55,082 nucleotides of DNA, from contig DJWN01000110.1 of assembly GCA_002440975.1 (NCBI GenBank), positions 1 through 55,082 on the forward strand, given 5' to 3'. Under the pieces are notes generated by a model that did no database searches, was not told the DNA's origin, and worked only from the letters and a program-made list of their open reading frames with translations. Shown here piece after piece: positions 9,001 to 18,329 of the stretch. The position numbers were made by a program, and so were the translations under genes. The DNA is from Bacteroidales bacterium UBA6229. Lineage in GTDB: Bacteria > Bacteroidota > Bacteroidia > Bacteroidales > F082. The number at the start of each line of letters is the position of its first letter. Positions within the stretch are counted from its first letter, which is position 1.

Positions 9001-11178
9001 GTGAAGCACAACCAAAGATACTTCTTTTTTTTGCTGTCGGGAATAATTTTCCTTTCGGTGAATTCTCTTTTTGCTCAATTTGAGAAAGAGGTACTATCCG
9101 TGCAACAGATAAGAATGGCACCAACAGATTCTCTAAAGGAATATTTAAACATCGCTGAGTCAGTTATTTACAGCAATCCCCGTAAGGGAAAACTGTTTGT
9201 TGATCAGCTTCTGAAGCGAGCCGAAGAGCTAAAAGATCAGAATAGCCAGGCTTATGCATTGGCCTTAAATGGTGTCTATTATTTGACTAAGGCCAACAAA
9301 GATTCCTGCTATCTCTGTTTTCGGGATGCCCTAAGCAGATTGCCGGAGGTGGACGACAGGGAGGTGCATTTTATGATTAATAATCTTTTTGTAAGAGTAA
9401 GTTCCCGCTATCAGCAATTTGATACAGCGGCAAGCTATCTCGAAAAAGTAAGAAAGTTAGCTGAACAATTGGATAAACCGAAATTTTATGCTGCCTACTA
9501 TAATAATATGGGTATCCAGGCCGGGAATATGGGAAAGCTGAATGAGAGTTATGACTATTATATCCAGGCCTTACATTATTTTGCCGAGCTTGACGACAAA
9601 CGCAACAGAGCCATTTTGAATAATAATATTGGCAGAGTAAGTCAGGAACTTGGCGACCATGAAAGCGCAATAAGTTATTTTGAAGAAGCCATGGCCATCA
9701 ACAGAATCTATGGAGATATTTACGATCTGGGGATGAACTATGGCAATATTGGTATCAGTTATAAGGAGCTTGAAAAGTACGACAAAGCACTGGAAGCCTT
9801 CAATGCGGCTTATCTGATTGCCAAGGAAAATGATTTTAGAATTGAAATGGCAAGGGCACTTTTAAACAGTGCCGAGATACATATGGTAAAGGCTGATACC
9901 AGCCAGGCAGAAGAGAATTACCTGGTTTCGCTGGAAATATGTCAGGCTAATGATATCAAATATGGAACAATTTTTAATAATCTTGGATTGGCCTCCTTGT
10001 ATTACTATCAAAAATCCTACGATAAAGCCTGGAAACATCTGGATGAAGCAGAGCGTGTGGCACGCGAGATTCAGGAGAATAAAAGGCTTGTTGATGTTTA
10101 TAACCTCAAAGTAGATTTATTGAAACAAAGATCAGACTTTGAAGCTGCATTGGCCTATCGCGAAAAATATATTGCCCTGAAGGACAGCCTTTCGGAACTT
10201 GCCAATAAGCAGCACTTACTGGATGTTAAAACCAAATATGAAGCAGAGAAAAAGTCCCTTGAAAACCTTCAGCTGCGCACCGAAAACAAAAGTAAAAACG
10301 TAGTGATCTTCTGGCGAACGCTTTTTAGTTTGGTTTTGATTGTTTTGCTTGCTATTTTAGTCGTTTTTATATACAATATTCGGCAAAGCCGCAAAAAACT
10401 CGAGAAAGCTAATCAGTCACTCAAAGAATTGAACAACACCATCACAAAGCAAAACAATACGCTTCAGGAATCGAACCAGGCTAAGGACAAACTGCTCTCC
10501 GTAATCGGACACGACCTCCGATCGCCTTTCAATAGTATATTGGGTTTGCTTCAACTGATGACAACTGATTTTGAAACATTTGACAAGCAGGAACAAAAAG
10601 AAATTCTTCAAACCTTATACAAACAGGCTGGCGACACCTATCAAACTGTCGAAAACTTGTTGCAATGGGCTTTAAGTCAGCGGGGTAGCATAAAGTGCAA
10701 AGTTGTCCCTACGAATTTATCTGAAGTAATCTATCAGGAAATCAATTTCTACAAGCAAAAGGCAGAAGCAAAGCAAATCAGCTTACTTTTTAAAATTGAC
10801 GACGAAGCATATGCGATGGCCGATAAGGAATTAATGCTCATAGTTTTTCGCAATTTAATCAATAACGCCATTAAGTTTAGTGAAGCAAGCCAGGAGATCA
10901 TCATCAGAAACTACCAAACTAATAACTGGCAAATTGTTGAAATTGAAGATCATGGAAAAGGTATGACACCGGATCAATTAGTAGCTCTTCATTCCGATCA
11001 AAACCTGGAATCGACCAAAGGAACACACAACGAAGGCGGAACCGGTCTGGGGTTGCAACTCGTGAAAGAGTTTATGCAGATGCAAAACGGTAAATTCGAG
11101 CTTGAAAGTATGGCAGGGCAGGGGAGTACCGCGAAACTTTGCCTGCCTTTGGTCAGCAGTCAAAATCGCTCTGAATAA
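9001..11178 (+). CDS. TPR-containing sensor histidine kinase
   Basis: About 725 residues. A signal peptide (KHNQRYFFFLLSG through SLFAQ) is followed by an extracytoplasmic region of about six TPR repeats, for example YNNMGIQAGNMGKLNESYDY and NNNIGRVSQELGDHESAISY. A membrane helix lies at about 440-460, then a coiled coil. The kinase core follows: H box LLSVIGHDLRSP (His504 from this start), N box NLINNAIKFS, G1 EDHGKGM and G2 GTGLGLQL. No receiver domain or adjacent response regulator is seen, so it is an orphan kinase. No in-frame ATG precedes the signal peptide. A TTG at 8968 would add 11 residues, but the GTG at 9001 gives a canonical signal peptide and lies after a possible -7 box. Confidence 0.88.
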   Translation: MKHNQRYFFFLLSGIIFLSVNSLFAQFEKEVLSVQQIRMAPTDSLKEYLNIAESVIYSNPRKGKLFVDQLLKRAEELKDQNSQAYALALNGVYYLTKANKDSCYLCFRDALSRLPEVDDREVHFMINNLFVRVSSRYQQFDTAASYLEKVRKLAEQLDKPKFYAAYYNNMGIQAGNMGKLNESYDYYIQALHYFAELDDKRNRAILNNNIGRVSQELGDHESAISYFEEAMAINRIYGDIYDLGMNYGNIGISYKELEKYDKALEAFNAAYLIAKENDFRIEMARALLNSAEIHMVKADTSQAEENYLVSLEICQANDIKYGTIFNNLGLASLYYYQKSYDKAWKHLDEAERVAREIQENKRLVDVYNLKVDLLKQRSDFEAALAYREKYIALKDSLSELANKQHLLDVKTKYEAEKKSLENLQLRTENKSKNVVIFWRTLFSLVLIVLLAILVVFIYNIRQSRKKLEKANQSLKELNNTITKQNNTLQESNQAKDKLLSVIGHDLRSPFNSILGLLQLMTTDFETFDKQEQKEILQTLYKQAGDTYQTVENLLQWALSQRGSIKCKVVPTNLSEVIYQEINFYKQKAEAKQISLLFKIDDEAYAMADKELMLIVFRNLINNAIKFSEASQEIIIRNYQTNNWQIVEIEDHGKGMTPDQLVALHSDQNLESTKGTHNEGGTGLGLQLVKEFMQMQNGKFELESMAGQGSTAKLCLPLVSSQNRSE

Positions 11179-11184
11179 TAATTC

Positions 11185-12306
11185 TCAGGGTTGGATTTTC
11201 GCTGCAATTTCCCTGAAAAACGCAATCCAGTCAAGCTTATCAGCCGATTTTCCAAGTCGCACGATTACAATATCCCTGGAAGGATCAACGTACAAATATT
11301 GCCCAAGCACCCCTTTTGCAAAAAATGAACCATCCGGCAAACTCCTCCAATGCATGGCATAAGGATACCCTCCGGAATCGCGCGAATCATTGGTGATCTC
11401 CAAACTTTTCTCAATCCACTGCTCCGGAATTATTTGTTGGTCGCGATATTTACCCTTGTCTTTATAAAGTAAGCCAAATCGGGCCAAATCAGTAGCTCTG
11501 AGGTTTATGCAGCAGAACGCCTTAATGGTTTTATGCTTCTTGCTGTCGAAGCTCCAGCTTGCATCATACTGCATTCCGGCTGGTTGCCATATCCACTCTT
11601 CGAGCAGTAAGGCAGGATTTCTTTTGGTAACATTTTCCAGGGCCAGCCCCAGCAGGAGTGTATTTACACTTTGGTAATCATATTGTGTATCAGGCGTTTG
11701 AGCGAGTTTTAGTTTTGTAATATACTTCCTAAGATTTCGACCATAATAATACTTTGCCATATCAGCGAAAGGAGAGTTGTACTTTTCCTTATAATCCAGT
11801 CCCGACCGCATTTCAAGCAGGTTTCTTAAGGTTATGGATTCTAAACTTTTATCCCGAAATTCGGGAATATACTTTGTGATGGAATCATCCAGGCTTTCAA
11901 AAATACCTTTTTCCAAAGCTATGCCTACCAAAGCCGAAATATAGGATTTGGCAACTGAAAATACCGGGATAACAGCACTGGAATCGTAACCATTATAATA
12001 ACCTTCATAAAGCAGGCTGTCGCCTTTGAGGATTAAAAAGGCTACCGTTTTACGCCTGGCTACATATTGATCCACAGGAAGTTCGTCCCAATTGCCCAAA
12101 TCTTGGATCAGTAGCTGTTGATCTGTTGGTTTGCTGGTGGGTAAGTGCCAGTAACTTAGGTTTGTATCTCGTTTTATTTCCTGCTTAGGGAATTTTTTAT
12201 GATCTCTGATATCGGCAAAGTTGTAATAAAAAAAGCGACCAATATGACAAGAAGTCATTGTGCCGGAAATGATTACTACTAACAAAAACCTAAAAAAAAG
12301 CTTCAT
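11185..12306 (-). CDS. beta-lactamase-family serine hydrolase lipoprotein
   Basis: A 373-residue protein of the serine beta-lactamase/class C esterase superfamily. It starts MKLFFRFLLVV with lipobox TMTSC, so it should be a lipoprotein. The catalytic SxxK is in VFSVAKSYISA, and a Tyr motif (YDYQSVNTLLLG) follows. PYAMHW and FFAKGVLGQYLYVDP near the C-terminus match the usual end of this family. Substrates vary widely (esters, D-amino peptides, lactams) and cannot be told from sequence. The alternative start at 12339 would put 11 residues before the signal peptide, so it was rejected. The gene converges on the histidine kinase, leaving 6 bp between them. Confidence 0.85.
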   Translation of the reverse strand: MKLFFRFLLVVIISGTMTSCHIGRFFYYNFADIRDHKKFPKQEIKRDTNLSYWHLPTSKPTDQQLLIQDLGNWDELPVDQYVARRKTVAFLILKGDSLLYEGYYNGYDSSAVIPVFSVAKSYISALVGIALEKGIFESLDDSITKYIPEFRDKSLESITLRNLLEMRSGLDYKEKYNSPFADMAKYYYGRNLRKYITKLKLAQTPDTQYDYQSVNTLLLGLALENVTKRNPALLLEEWIWQPAGMQYDASWSFDSKKHKTIKAFCCINLRATDLARFGLLYKDKGKYRDQQIIPEQWIEKSLEITNDSRDSGGYPYAMHWRSLPDGSFFAKGVLGQYLYVDPSRDIVIVRLGKSADKLDWIAFFREIAAKIQP

Positions 12307-12400
12307 GCAGCTAGAATTGTGGAAGTAAAAATACAACAAGCTTCAGAACTATGCTTCAACATTTTGAAATGCGCAGTAAAGTATTGAATTATAGCCTAAA

Positions 12401-14629
12401 TCAATCAGCCATATCCATAAAAGTTTCACTCAATTCGAGGTTGGTGTATTCATCAGTAACTTCAAAATCGTAGGCAGGATATTGATAGATATGTTGCAGT
12501 GGCTCTGTTTCGCCTATGCTATATCCAAAAATACTGTGATATTCGGCTTTATCTTCTCCCATTTCTTCGAGTTGGTTCAGGTATTCGTTGAGTGATTTTG
12601 ATTCGATAATGACCACTTTTCCCATCTCATGAATGATCGGGCTGTGACGGCGGGTATCGTCATGATCGAACTCGAGTATGCGGCGACCATGCCGGCTTAA
12701 TCCTATGGTTCTGAAGGTCAGGCTTTTTCCTACCCCGGGTAGATTCAGGACATTGCGATCGGTAGCCAGAAATGGAATACCAGCTTCTTCTCTGAGTGCA
12801 TTGATATTTGCCACCATATCTTCGGCATTCTGTGCAAAGCCGCTTATTTTTTCGTTGTAGCGATTGTCAATTCGGCCAAACTCTTTTTCTTCCAATTGTT
12901 CTTGCACAGCACGTTCGTTGGTAGCAAAATTGTGGCTGTTTTCTTTGTATCCTTTCACCGAAAAAGTGTAATAGGTAAGCACACCAATATCGTTTAACAC
13001 TTTACGCAGCTTGGCTGTATGCCCCCTTCGTGAAGCTGCTGCAGTGAACACCAATTGGTTGGTTATGATCCAGCCCGCACTGAGCAGCATTTCGATACCT
13101 TTTTTTACTTCTGGTGTCACTTCCATTGCTGATTCAAAATGTGTTTGAATCACAAATTGCCTGATTCCTATCTCACTGGCTTTCTTTTTGAAATCAGCCA
13201 ATATTGCAACAAGCTCATTTGTAATTCGTTGTGGAAGATAAACTGGTAGCCGGGTGCCCAGTCTAACCCTGGTGATCTCAGCTATTTTTTTATCATCAGG
13301 AAGATTAATATTGCTTTCTCTTTTTCTTTTAGCCATTTCGAAAACGGCATTGAGAATGGTCTGCAAGGATTTGTCGCTACTCATCAATGCATCGCCTCCG
13401 GTGATCAAAATATCCCTGAGCTGGGTATCCTCTTCAAAATAATCCATTAGTTTCTGAAGTTTCTGAGGCCAGGTTTCTTTTGGTTTCAGCTTGTCGAGGT
13501 TGAAGTTAAGGTGACCACTCTGAAAGTCGTACATCCGCTGGCAACTCACGCACAATCCTCCACAGGAACGACCAACCGTATCCGGTATCATGATAGCCAC
13601 CTCGGGATAGCGACGGTGAAGGTTATGAACGGTAGGAAGAATCCATCCGGCAGCATTTGGTTTGCCCGGTTCGATGATGTCTTCCATTTCCCAGGCAACT
13701 ATTTTCCCAAATTCCTTGATCAGCTGCTTGCTATAAATCACATAATCCCTGATAGCCAGATCGGAGCCGACAGCAAATTCAGGCTCGGCAACATTGAGGA
13801 GCGACAGGTAGTAGGGATTAACAAAAAAAGGTATTCCTGCCTGACGGGCTTCATTGAGCAATTCCATTGTTTTGGTACTCAGCGAGTTGTTAAGTAACTC
13901 ATTGAGCATTTTGGGTGAGCGCACGGCAAATTTAAGATGAAAGTTTGTATCATCCCACCAACGGGTGGCGGCAAGAAACTTTTGCTCGAAGGTCATTCCG
14001 GATTCAAACTGATACCTGCGACTACTCAGCTCGCCTGCATCCATTTTCTGGATGATCACTTTTAAAATCCTGTCTTTGTTGTGCTTTCGTATTTTAATTA
14101 CTTTTTCATCCAGGCCCGAAGGGTGTCGGTCCATCCATTCCTGAAATTTATTCTTGTCGGGCATCTGCCTTACATAGGTTCCTCTGATTTGTCGAAGAAG
14201 CAAAAGTGTATCATAAAAAAAGTGATGATTGGCGCCTCCCGTACCGTATTTTATGGCCAGCCAAATATATTTTACAGGATGGCTTCCTACCAGATCGCCA
14301 CCCAGGTTGAGATCTTCAAAAATTCTTCCTGCATGTTGGATGTAATCCATCAGCCGGATGGCACCATAATCGGACCAGCTTAACTGATCAAAAGCCTCAC
14401 GACCCGATATTTTCCCATTATAGTAATCCCAGGCTGTTTTGTTTTTCTCGAAATATGGCATGATCCATTGCCGCATGGCCTCCAGGGCTTCTTCCTTGTC
14501 ATTGGCCCCCCTGAGCAAAGAAACAATATCAGGATTTTCCTTGTTGAACTGTTGTAAAATCCTGTGCGACTTTACATTGATAGCAATTTTATCTAACTTT
14601 TTAAACTTCTGTTTGCTTCTGGAATTCAT
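12401..14629 (-). CDS. long KamA-family radical SAM aminomutase-like protein
   Basis: A 742-residue protein related to lysine/glutamate 2,3-aminomutases, which use a 4Fe-4S cluster, SAM and PLP to move an amino group from C2 to C3. The cluster motif CxxxCxxC is at Cys356, Cys360 and Cys363 in SCGGLCVSCQRMYDF. Radical-SAM landmarks follow (ILITGGDALMSSD, VRLGTRLPVYLPQRIT, FVIQTHFES). Classical KamA has about 410-470 residues; here about 340 residues precede the cluster motif and the region after it is also long. I could not identify the PLP lysine, so the exact substrate is uncertain. It is transcribed divergently from pruA, which hints at glutamate or proline metabolism but is only context. 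Confidence 0.78.
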   Translation of the reverse strand: MNSRSKQKFKKLDKIAINVKSHRILQQFNKENPDIVSLLRGANDKEEALEAMRQWIMPYFEKNKTAWDYYNGKISGREAFDQLSWSDYGAIRLMDYIQHAGRIFEDLNLGGDLVGSHPVKYIWLAIKYGTGGANHHFFYDTLLLLRQIRGTYVRQMPDKNKFQEWMDRHPSGLDEKVIKIRKHNKDRILKVIIQKMDAGELSSRRYQFESGMTFEQKFLAATRWWDDTNFHLKFAVRSPKMLNELLNNSLSTKTMELLNEARQAGIPFFVNPYYLSLLNVAEPEFAVGSDLAIRDYVIYSKQLIKEFGKIVAWEMEDIIEPGKPNAAGWILPTVHNLHRRYPEVAIMIPDTVGRSCGGLCVSCQRMYDFQSGHLNFNLDKLKPKETWPQKLQKLMDYFEEDTQLRDILITGGDALMSSDKSLQTILNAVFEMAKRKRESNINLPDDKKIAEITRVRLGTRLPVYLPQRITNELVAILADFKKKASEIGIRQFVIQTHFESAMEVTPEVKKGIEMLLSAGWIITNQLVFTAAASRRGHTAKLRKVLNDIGVLTYYTFSVKGYKENSHNFATNERAVQEQLEEKEFGRIDNRYNEKISGFAQNAEDMVANINALREEAGIPFLATDRNVLNLPGVGKSLTFRTIGLSRHGRRILEFDHDDTRRHSPIIHEMGKVVIIESKSLNEYLNQLEEMGEDKAEYHSIFGYSIGETEPLQHIYQYPAYDFEVTDEYTNLELSETFMDMAD

Positions 14630-14876
14630 CTAAATCTGGTTTGTGAGCACTTGTATATTAGTAATGCATCTGTTATTATATTGATATACAATTGGTTAGA
14701 TTGAAATAAGCGATTGGGGGAACAAAAATACAAAAATTTACCTGAGTTTTCAAGAAAAACAAAGAGAAAAGCGTTTAACCAGGGAATGAATCCTACCTAT
14801 GTAAATATTTCCATACCATTGATAAAATGGCTAAGTTTGCAGACTTTTCAATTATTCATCTTAAAATTTTATAGTT

Positions 14877-16508
14877 ATGTACAGTGGGTTTTACAAGGTT
14901 CCGATGCCCATTAACGAACCGGTAAAAGACTACGCTCCGGGAAGTCCTGAGCGTGCAGAGGTAAAGGCTATGCTGGCAAAAATGAGATCGGAAGAGATAG
15001 AAATTCCGATGGTAATTGGCGGACAGCGCATCAAAACTGATAACAAGATCAGGATAGCACCTCCACATGATATACAGCATACGCTGGGCTATTTTTATCA
15101 GGGAGGAGCCGAGCATGTGCATATGGCCATTGATGCGGCACTTGAGGCAAGATCGAAATGGCAGGCACTTGAGTGGGAAGACCGGGCAGCTATATTTTTG
15201 AAGGCTGCTGACCTGATAGCCGGGCCCTATCGTGCAAAAATCAATGCTGCAACCATGCTTGGTCAGTCGAAAACGGTTCATCAGGCAGAGATAGATTCGG
15301 CATGTGAACTGGCTGATTTCTTGCGCTTTAATGTGTATTTCATGGCAAAAATCTATAACGATCAACCGATTTCGTCCAGTGGTATCTGGAACAGGATTGA
15401 GTATCGGCCGCTGGAAGGTTTTATCTATGCCCTTACACCCTTCAATTTTACTGCCATAGCCGGTAATCTACCTTCTGCTCCGGCCATGATGGGTAATGTG
15501 GTGGTTTGGAAAGCTTCGAATGCACAAATATACTCAGCCAGGGTGATTATGGAGATTTTTGAAGAAGCCGGATTACCTGCCGGAGTGATCAATCTGATTT
15601 TTGTACCGGGTCCGGTGGCCGGAAAGATTTTTGCCTCCCATCCGGATTTTGTCGGGATTCATTATACCGGTTCCACCTCTGTGTTTTCGAAGATTTGGAA
15701 GGCCATTGGGGATAACATCAGTATCCACAGTACTTATCCTAAAATAGTTGGCGAAACAGGTGGAAAAGATTTTGTACTGGCACACAAAAGTGCTGATGTA
15801 AAAGCTTTGTCAACGGCCTTGATCAGAGGTGCTTTTGAATATCAGGGACAGAAATGTTCAGCAGCTTCGAGGGCTTACATTCCGGATAATCTGTGGCCCG
15901 AATTGTGGAAGCTGATGGAAAACGACCTTCGAAGCATAAAGCTGGGTCCTGTTGAGGATTTCACTAATTTTATGGGAGCAGTGATTGATGAAGCCTCTTT
16001 TGATAAATTGAGCAGCTTTATTGATAATGCCAAGAGGGACGAAGCCACAACAATTTTATTTGGCGGAAATTACGATAAAAGCAAGGGTTACTTTATCGAA
16101 CCTACGGTGATATTAACCAAAGATCCGCATTATGTAACCATGCATGAAGAATTGTTTGGTCCGGTGCTTACCATTTATGTGTATGAAGCTGAAAAATGGC
16201 ACGAAACCCTGAAGCTCGTTGATACGACCACAACCTATTCGCTTACCGGAGCTGTGTTTGCCCAGGATCGTTATGCCATTGAAGAAGCCAACAACGCACT
16301 TACCAATGCAGCCGGAAATTACTACATCAATGATAAACCCACAGGAGCAGTGGTGGGGCAGCAGCCTTTTGGCGGTGCCAGGGCTTCCGGTACGAATGAT
16401 AAATCAGGCTCTTACCTGAATTTGTTGCGCTGGGTGTCGCCACGTACTATCAAAGAAAATTTTGTGCCGCCAACAGATTACCGTTATCCTTTTATGAAAG
16501 AGGAATAA
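14877..16508 (+). CDS. pruA: L-glutamate gamma-semialdehyde dehydrogenase
   Basis: A 543-residue aldehyde dehydrogenase of the 1-pyrroline-5-carboxylate dehydrogenase type, oxidising glutamate semialdehyde to glutamate with NAD+ in the cytoplasm, the last step of proline breakdown. The family N-terminus FYKVPMPINEPVKDYAPGS is present. Catalytic Cys327 is in YQGQKCSAASR, the general base Glu293 in VGETGGKDF, and the Asn-containing segment is TPFNFTAIAGNLPSAP. The NAD-site glycines are in HYTGSTSVF. Length matches stand-alone P5CDH, and no proline dehydrogenase is adjacent. A clear terminator follows directly. Confidence 0.93.
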   Translation: MYSGFYKVPMPINEPVKDYAPGSPERAEVKAMLAKMRSEEIEIPMVIGGQRIKTDNKIRIAPPHDIQHTLGYFYQGGAEHVHMAIDAALEARSKWQALEWEDRAAIFLKAADLIAGPYRAKINAATMLGQSKTVHQAEIDSACELADFLRFNVYFMAKIYNDQPISSSGIWNRIEYRPLEGFIYALTPFNFTAIAGNLPSAPAMMGNVVVWKASNAQIYSARVIMEIFEEAGLPAGVINLIFVPGPVAGKIFASHPDFVGIHYTGSTSVFSKIWKAIGDNISIHSTYPKIVGETGGKDFVLAHKSADVKALSTALIRGAFEYQGQKCSAASRAYIPDNLWPELWKLMENDLRSIKLGPVEDFTNFMGAVIDEASFDKLSSFIDNAKRDEATTILFGGNYDKSKGYFIEPTVILTKDPHYVTMHEELFGPVLTIYVYEAEKWHETLKLVDTTTTYSLTGAVFAQDRYAIEEANNALTNAAGNYYINDKPTGAVVGQQPFGGARASGTNDKSGSYLNLLRWVSPRTIKENFVPPTDYRYPFMKEE

Positions 16509-16526
16509 TTTAATTGAGCCCAAACG

Positions 16527-16556
16527 AAAAACCGCCTTGAATGAGGCGGTTTTTTT
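16527..16556 (+). terminator. rho-independent terminator after pruA
   Basis: A perfect 7-bp stem ACCGCCT/AGGCGGT with a 6-nt loop, preceded by an A run and followed by TTTTTT, 18 bp after the pruA stop codon. Confidence 0.9.
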
Positions 16557-16675
16557 GTTAACATCATTTTGATTGATTTTTATTTATCCAAAGCTGATTG
16601 ATTCAGATTTTCAGTGTGGTTTGTTTTAGTACAATATCCATCATAAAATTTTTTTATTCATTTTCGTTTGTTTTT

Positions 16676-18277
16676 TTATTGCACCACAAACTTTCCCCTG
16701 CCAACCGGTTTGCCATTGCTATACACCACGGCAACATACATGCCGGGTGGCCAGCCACTTACATTGACAGCGGCTTGCTGTTGCCCACTGATGATTCTTG
16801 CATGGTGCTGTTGCAAGCCCAGCAGGTTAAAGCATCGCAGTTCAATATTGCGGTGGTGCTCAGTGTTTTCAAGGGCAAAAGTGATTTGAGCGTTTGCCGG
16901 GTTGGGAAAAATTCTGATGGGGATGTGGCTTATTTTAGCCCTGTACTCAGCCGCTGATGGCATTTCTATGCTCGTAATAATATCGCAATCATCCAGGTAG
17001 ATAAACCCACTTTGCGGTGGGCCGGGGATGCACAGGCTGTCGTAGTTGTAATTGCCGGGATAAGCTGTGTCGTACTCCAGGTTGAGGTTGAGTTTGGCGA
17101 GGAAGATATCATAGTCGGTGGAGGAATGATAATAGTTTGAACTGGTTAGTAACTTCTCATCGTGACTTAATGTACTTAAATTGGGATATCGACCATTTAA
17201 ATTCAACTTATGATTGAAAGGTCCCAATGCAAAAGTAATCGTATCAAAAGTTAATAGGCAATCTACAGTTGTTTCTAATTGCCCATTCTCACGAACAAAA
17301 GTACCACTAGAGAAAACACCACTATCTGTCATTTGCGAAATTTCAAAAGCACCTTGTGTCAACAGAGAATTTATACTATCAGGCTTGAGGATTGAATATC
17401 CCAGCTCATCTCCTGAGTTATCATAAATGAAATGCATCGGTTCTATCATATTTGAAGCAGGCCAGTTATAGCCAGAACCAAGAAATGTATTATTTTTAAG
17501 CGGCAAAGTGTGGTAAGCTGCACCTACAATTGTATCATTTAAACCAAAAGGCAATACCCATAACTCATTCCCCATCGAGTCTGCTTTTATAAACATTGGT
17601 CTCAGCCATACTCCGGGGCCTGGTTCCCAGGGATGCCTCCAATAACCATCCCCACTTATTATGTAGTTACCTTCATTGTTAATGATCAATCTTTTTCCTT
17701 CTTTATGAGCAGTACCGGGATGATTGTAGGTGGTGGCCAATGGTTCTTTCCAAAGTACATCACCATCAGTAGTGAGTTTAAACAGGTGTATGGTTTCTTC
17801 AGGTAATATGCCGTATTGGAACACCAGGACAACAATATCTCCTGAATCAGTTTCTTTAATATCCTGTGCCCATGGTGTATTATTCGGGCTTCCTTCAAAT
17901 ATTTTGCACCATTCTTTCTCGCCACAGGCATCTAATTTCATTACAAACGGGCAGTATTTATTACTATAAGCAGACAGGGCAATGCCACATACTAAAATAC
18001 CACCATCGCTTGCTGCTTCTATGGCCAAAGAAGTGCCTAAAGGATTGGGTTCATTGTCTATTATTTTTTCCCATAAGATTTGGCCATTAATATCAGTTTT
18101 AATCAGCCATGAAAACGCTGGGTAGCTGCCAAGTATCAAATAACCATTATCGTATGTTTCGATTATATCCCATGATCGATCTATTCTGTTTGCCTGTCCA
18201 TAATATTTTGGCCATGTTTGTGAGTACAACAGGTTTATATTTAGCAAAATAAATAGTGAAATTGTAAACGATCTCAT
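16676..18277 (-). CDS. secreted T9SS type A sorting domain protein
   Basis: A 533-residue secreted protein. The signal peptide is MRSFTISLFILLNINLLYSQ. The central part has repeated elements such as DNGYLILGSYPAF, SDGGILVCGIALS and NNEGNYIISGDGYWR, each followed by a GxxLW-like strand, which suggests a beta-propeller. The C-terminal 75 or so residues form a T9SS type A sorting domain (IRIFPNPANAQITF to the end GRGKFVVQ), which directs export across the outer membrane and attachment to the cell surface. It lies downstream of the subtilase gene on the same strand, separated by a terminator-like hairpin. No enzymatic motif is seen. Confidence 0.82.
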   Translation of the reverse strand: MRSFTISLFILLNINLLYSQTWPKYYGQANRIDRSWDIIETYDNGYLILGSYPAFSWLIKTDINGQILWEKIIDNEPNPLGTSLAIEAASDGGILVCGIALSAYSNKYCPFVMKLDACGEKEWCKIFEGSPNNTPWAQDIKETDSGDIVVLVFQYGILPEETIHLFKLTTDGDVLWKEPLATTYNHPGTAHKEGKRLIINNEGNYIISGDGYWRHPWEPGPGVWLRPMFIKADSMGNELWVLPFGLNDTIVGAAYHTLPLKNNTFLGSGYNWPASNMIEPMHFIYDNSGDELGYSILKPDSINSLLTQGAFEISQMTDSGVFSSGTFVRENGQLETTVDCLLTFDTITFALGPFNHKLNLNGRYPNLSTLSHDEKLLTSSNYYHSSTDYDIFLAKLNLNLEYDTAYPGNYNYDSLCIPGPPQSGFIYLDDCDIITSIEMPSAAEYRAKISHIPIRIFPNPANAQITFALENTEHHRNIELRCFNLLGLQQHHARIISGQQQAAVNVSGWPPGMYVAVVYSNGKPVGRGKFVVQ

Positions 18278-18292
18278 AATTGAAAAGTTTAA

Positions 18293-18324
18293 TACCGCCC
18301 TGCCCGATAAAGGGCAGGGCGGTA
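18293..18324 (-). terminator. hairpin terminator after the subtilase gene
   Basis: A perfect 13-bp inverted repeat (arms 18293-18305 and 18312-18324, GC-rich, 6-nt loop) lies between the subtilase stop codon and the next minus-strand gene. On the minus strand it is followed by a T-rich stretch (TTAAACTTTT). It probably ends or attenuates transcription from the subtilase gene. Confidence 0.65.
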
Positions 18325-18329
18325 AAGGT

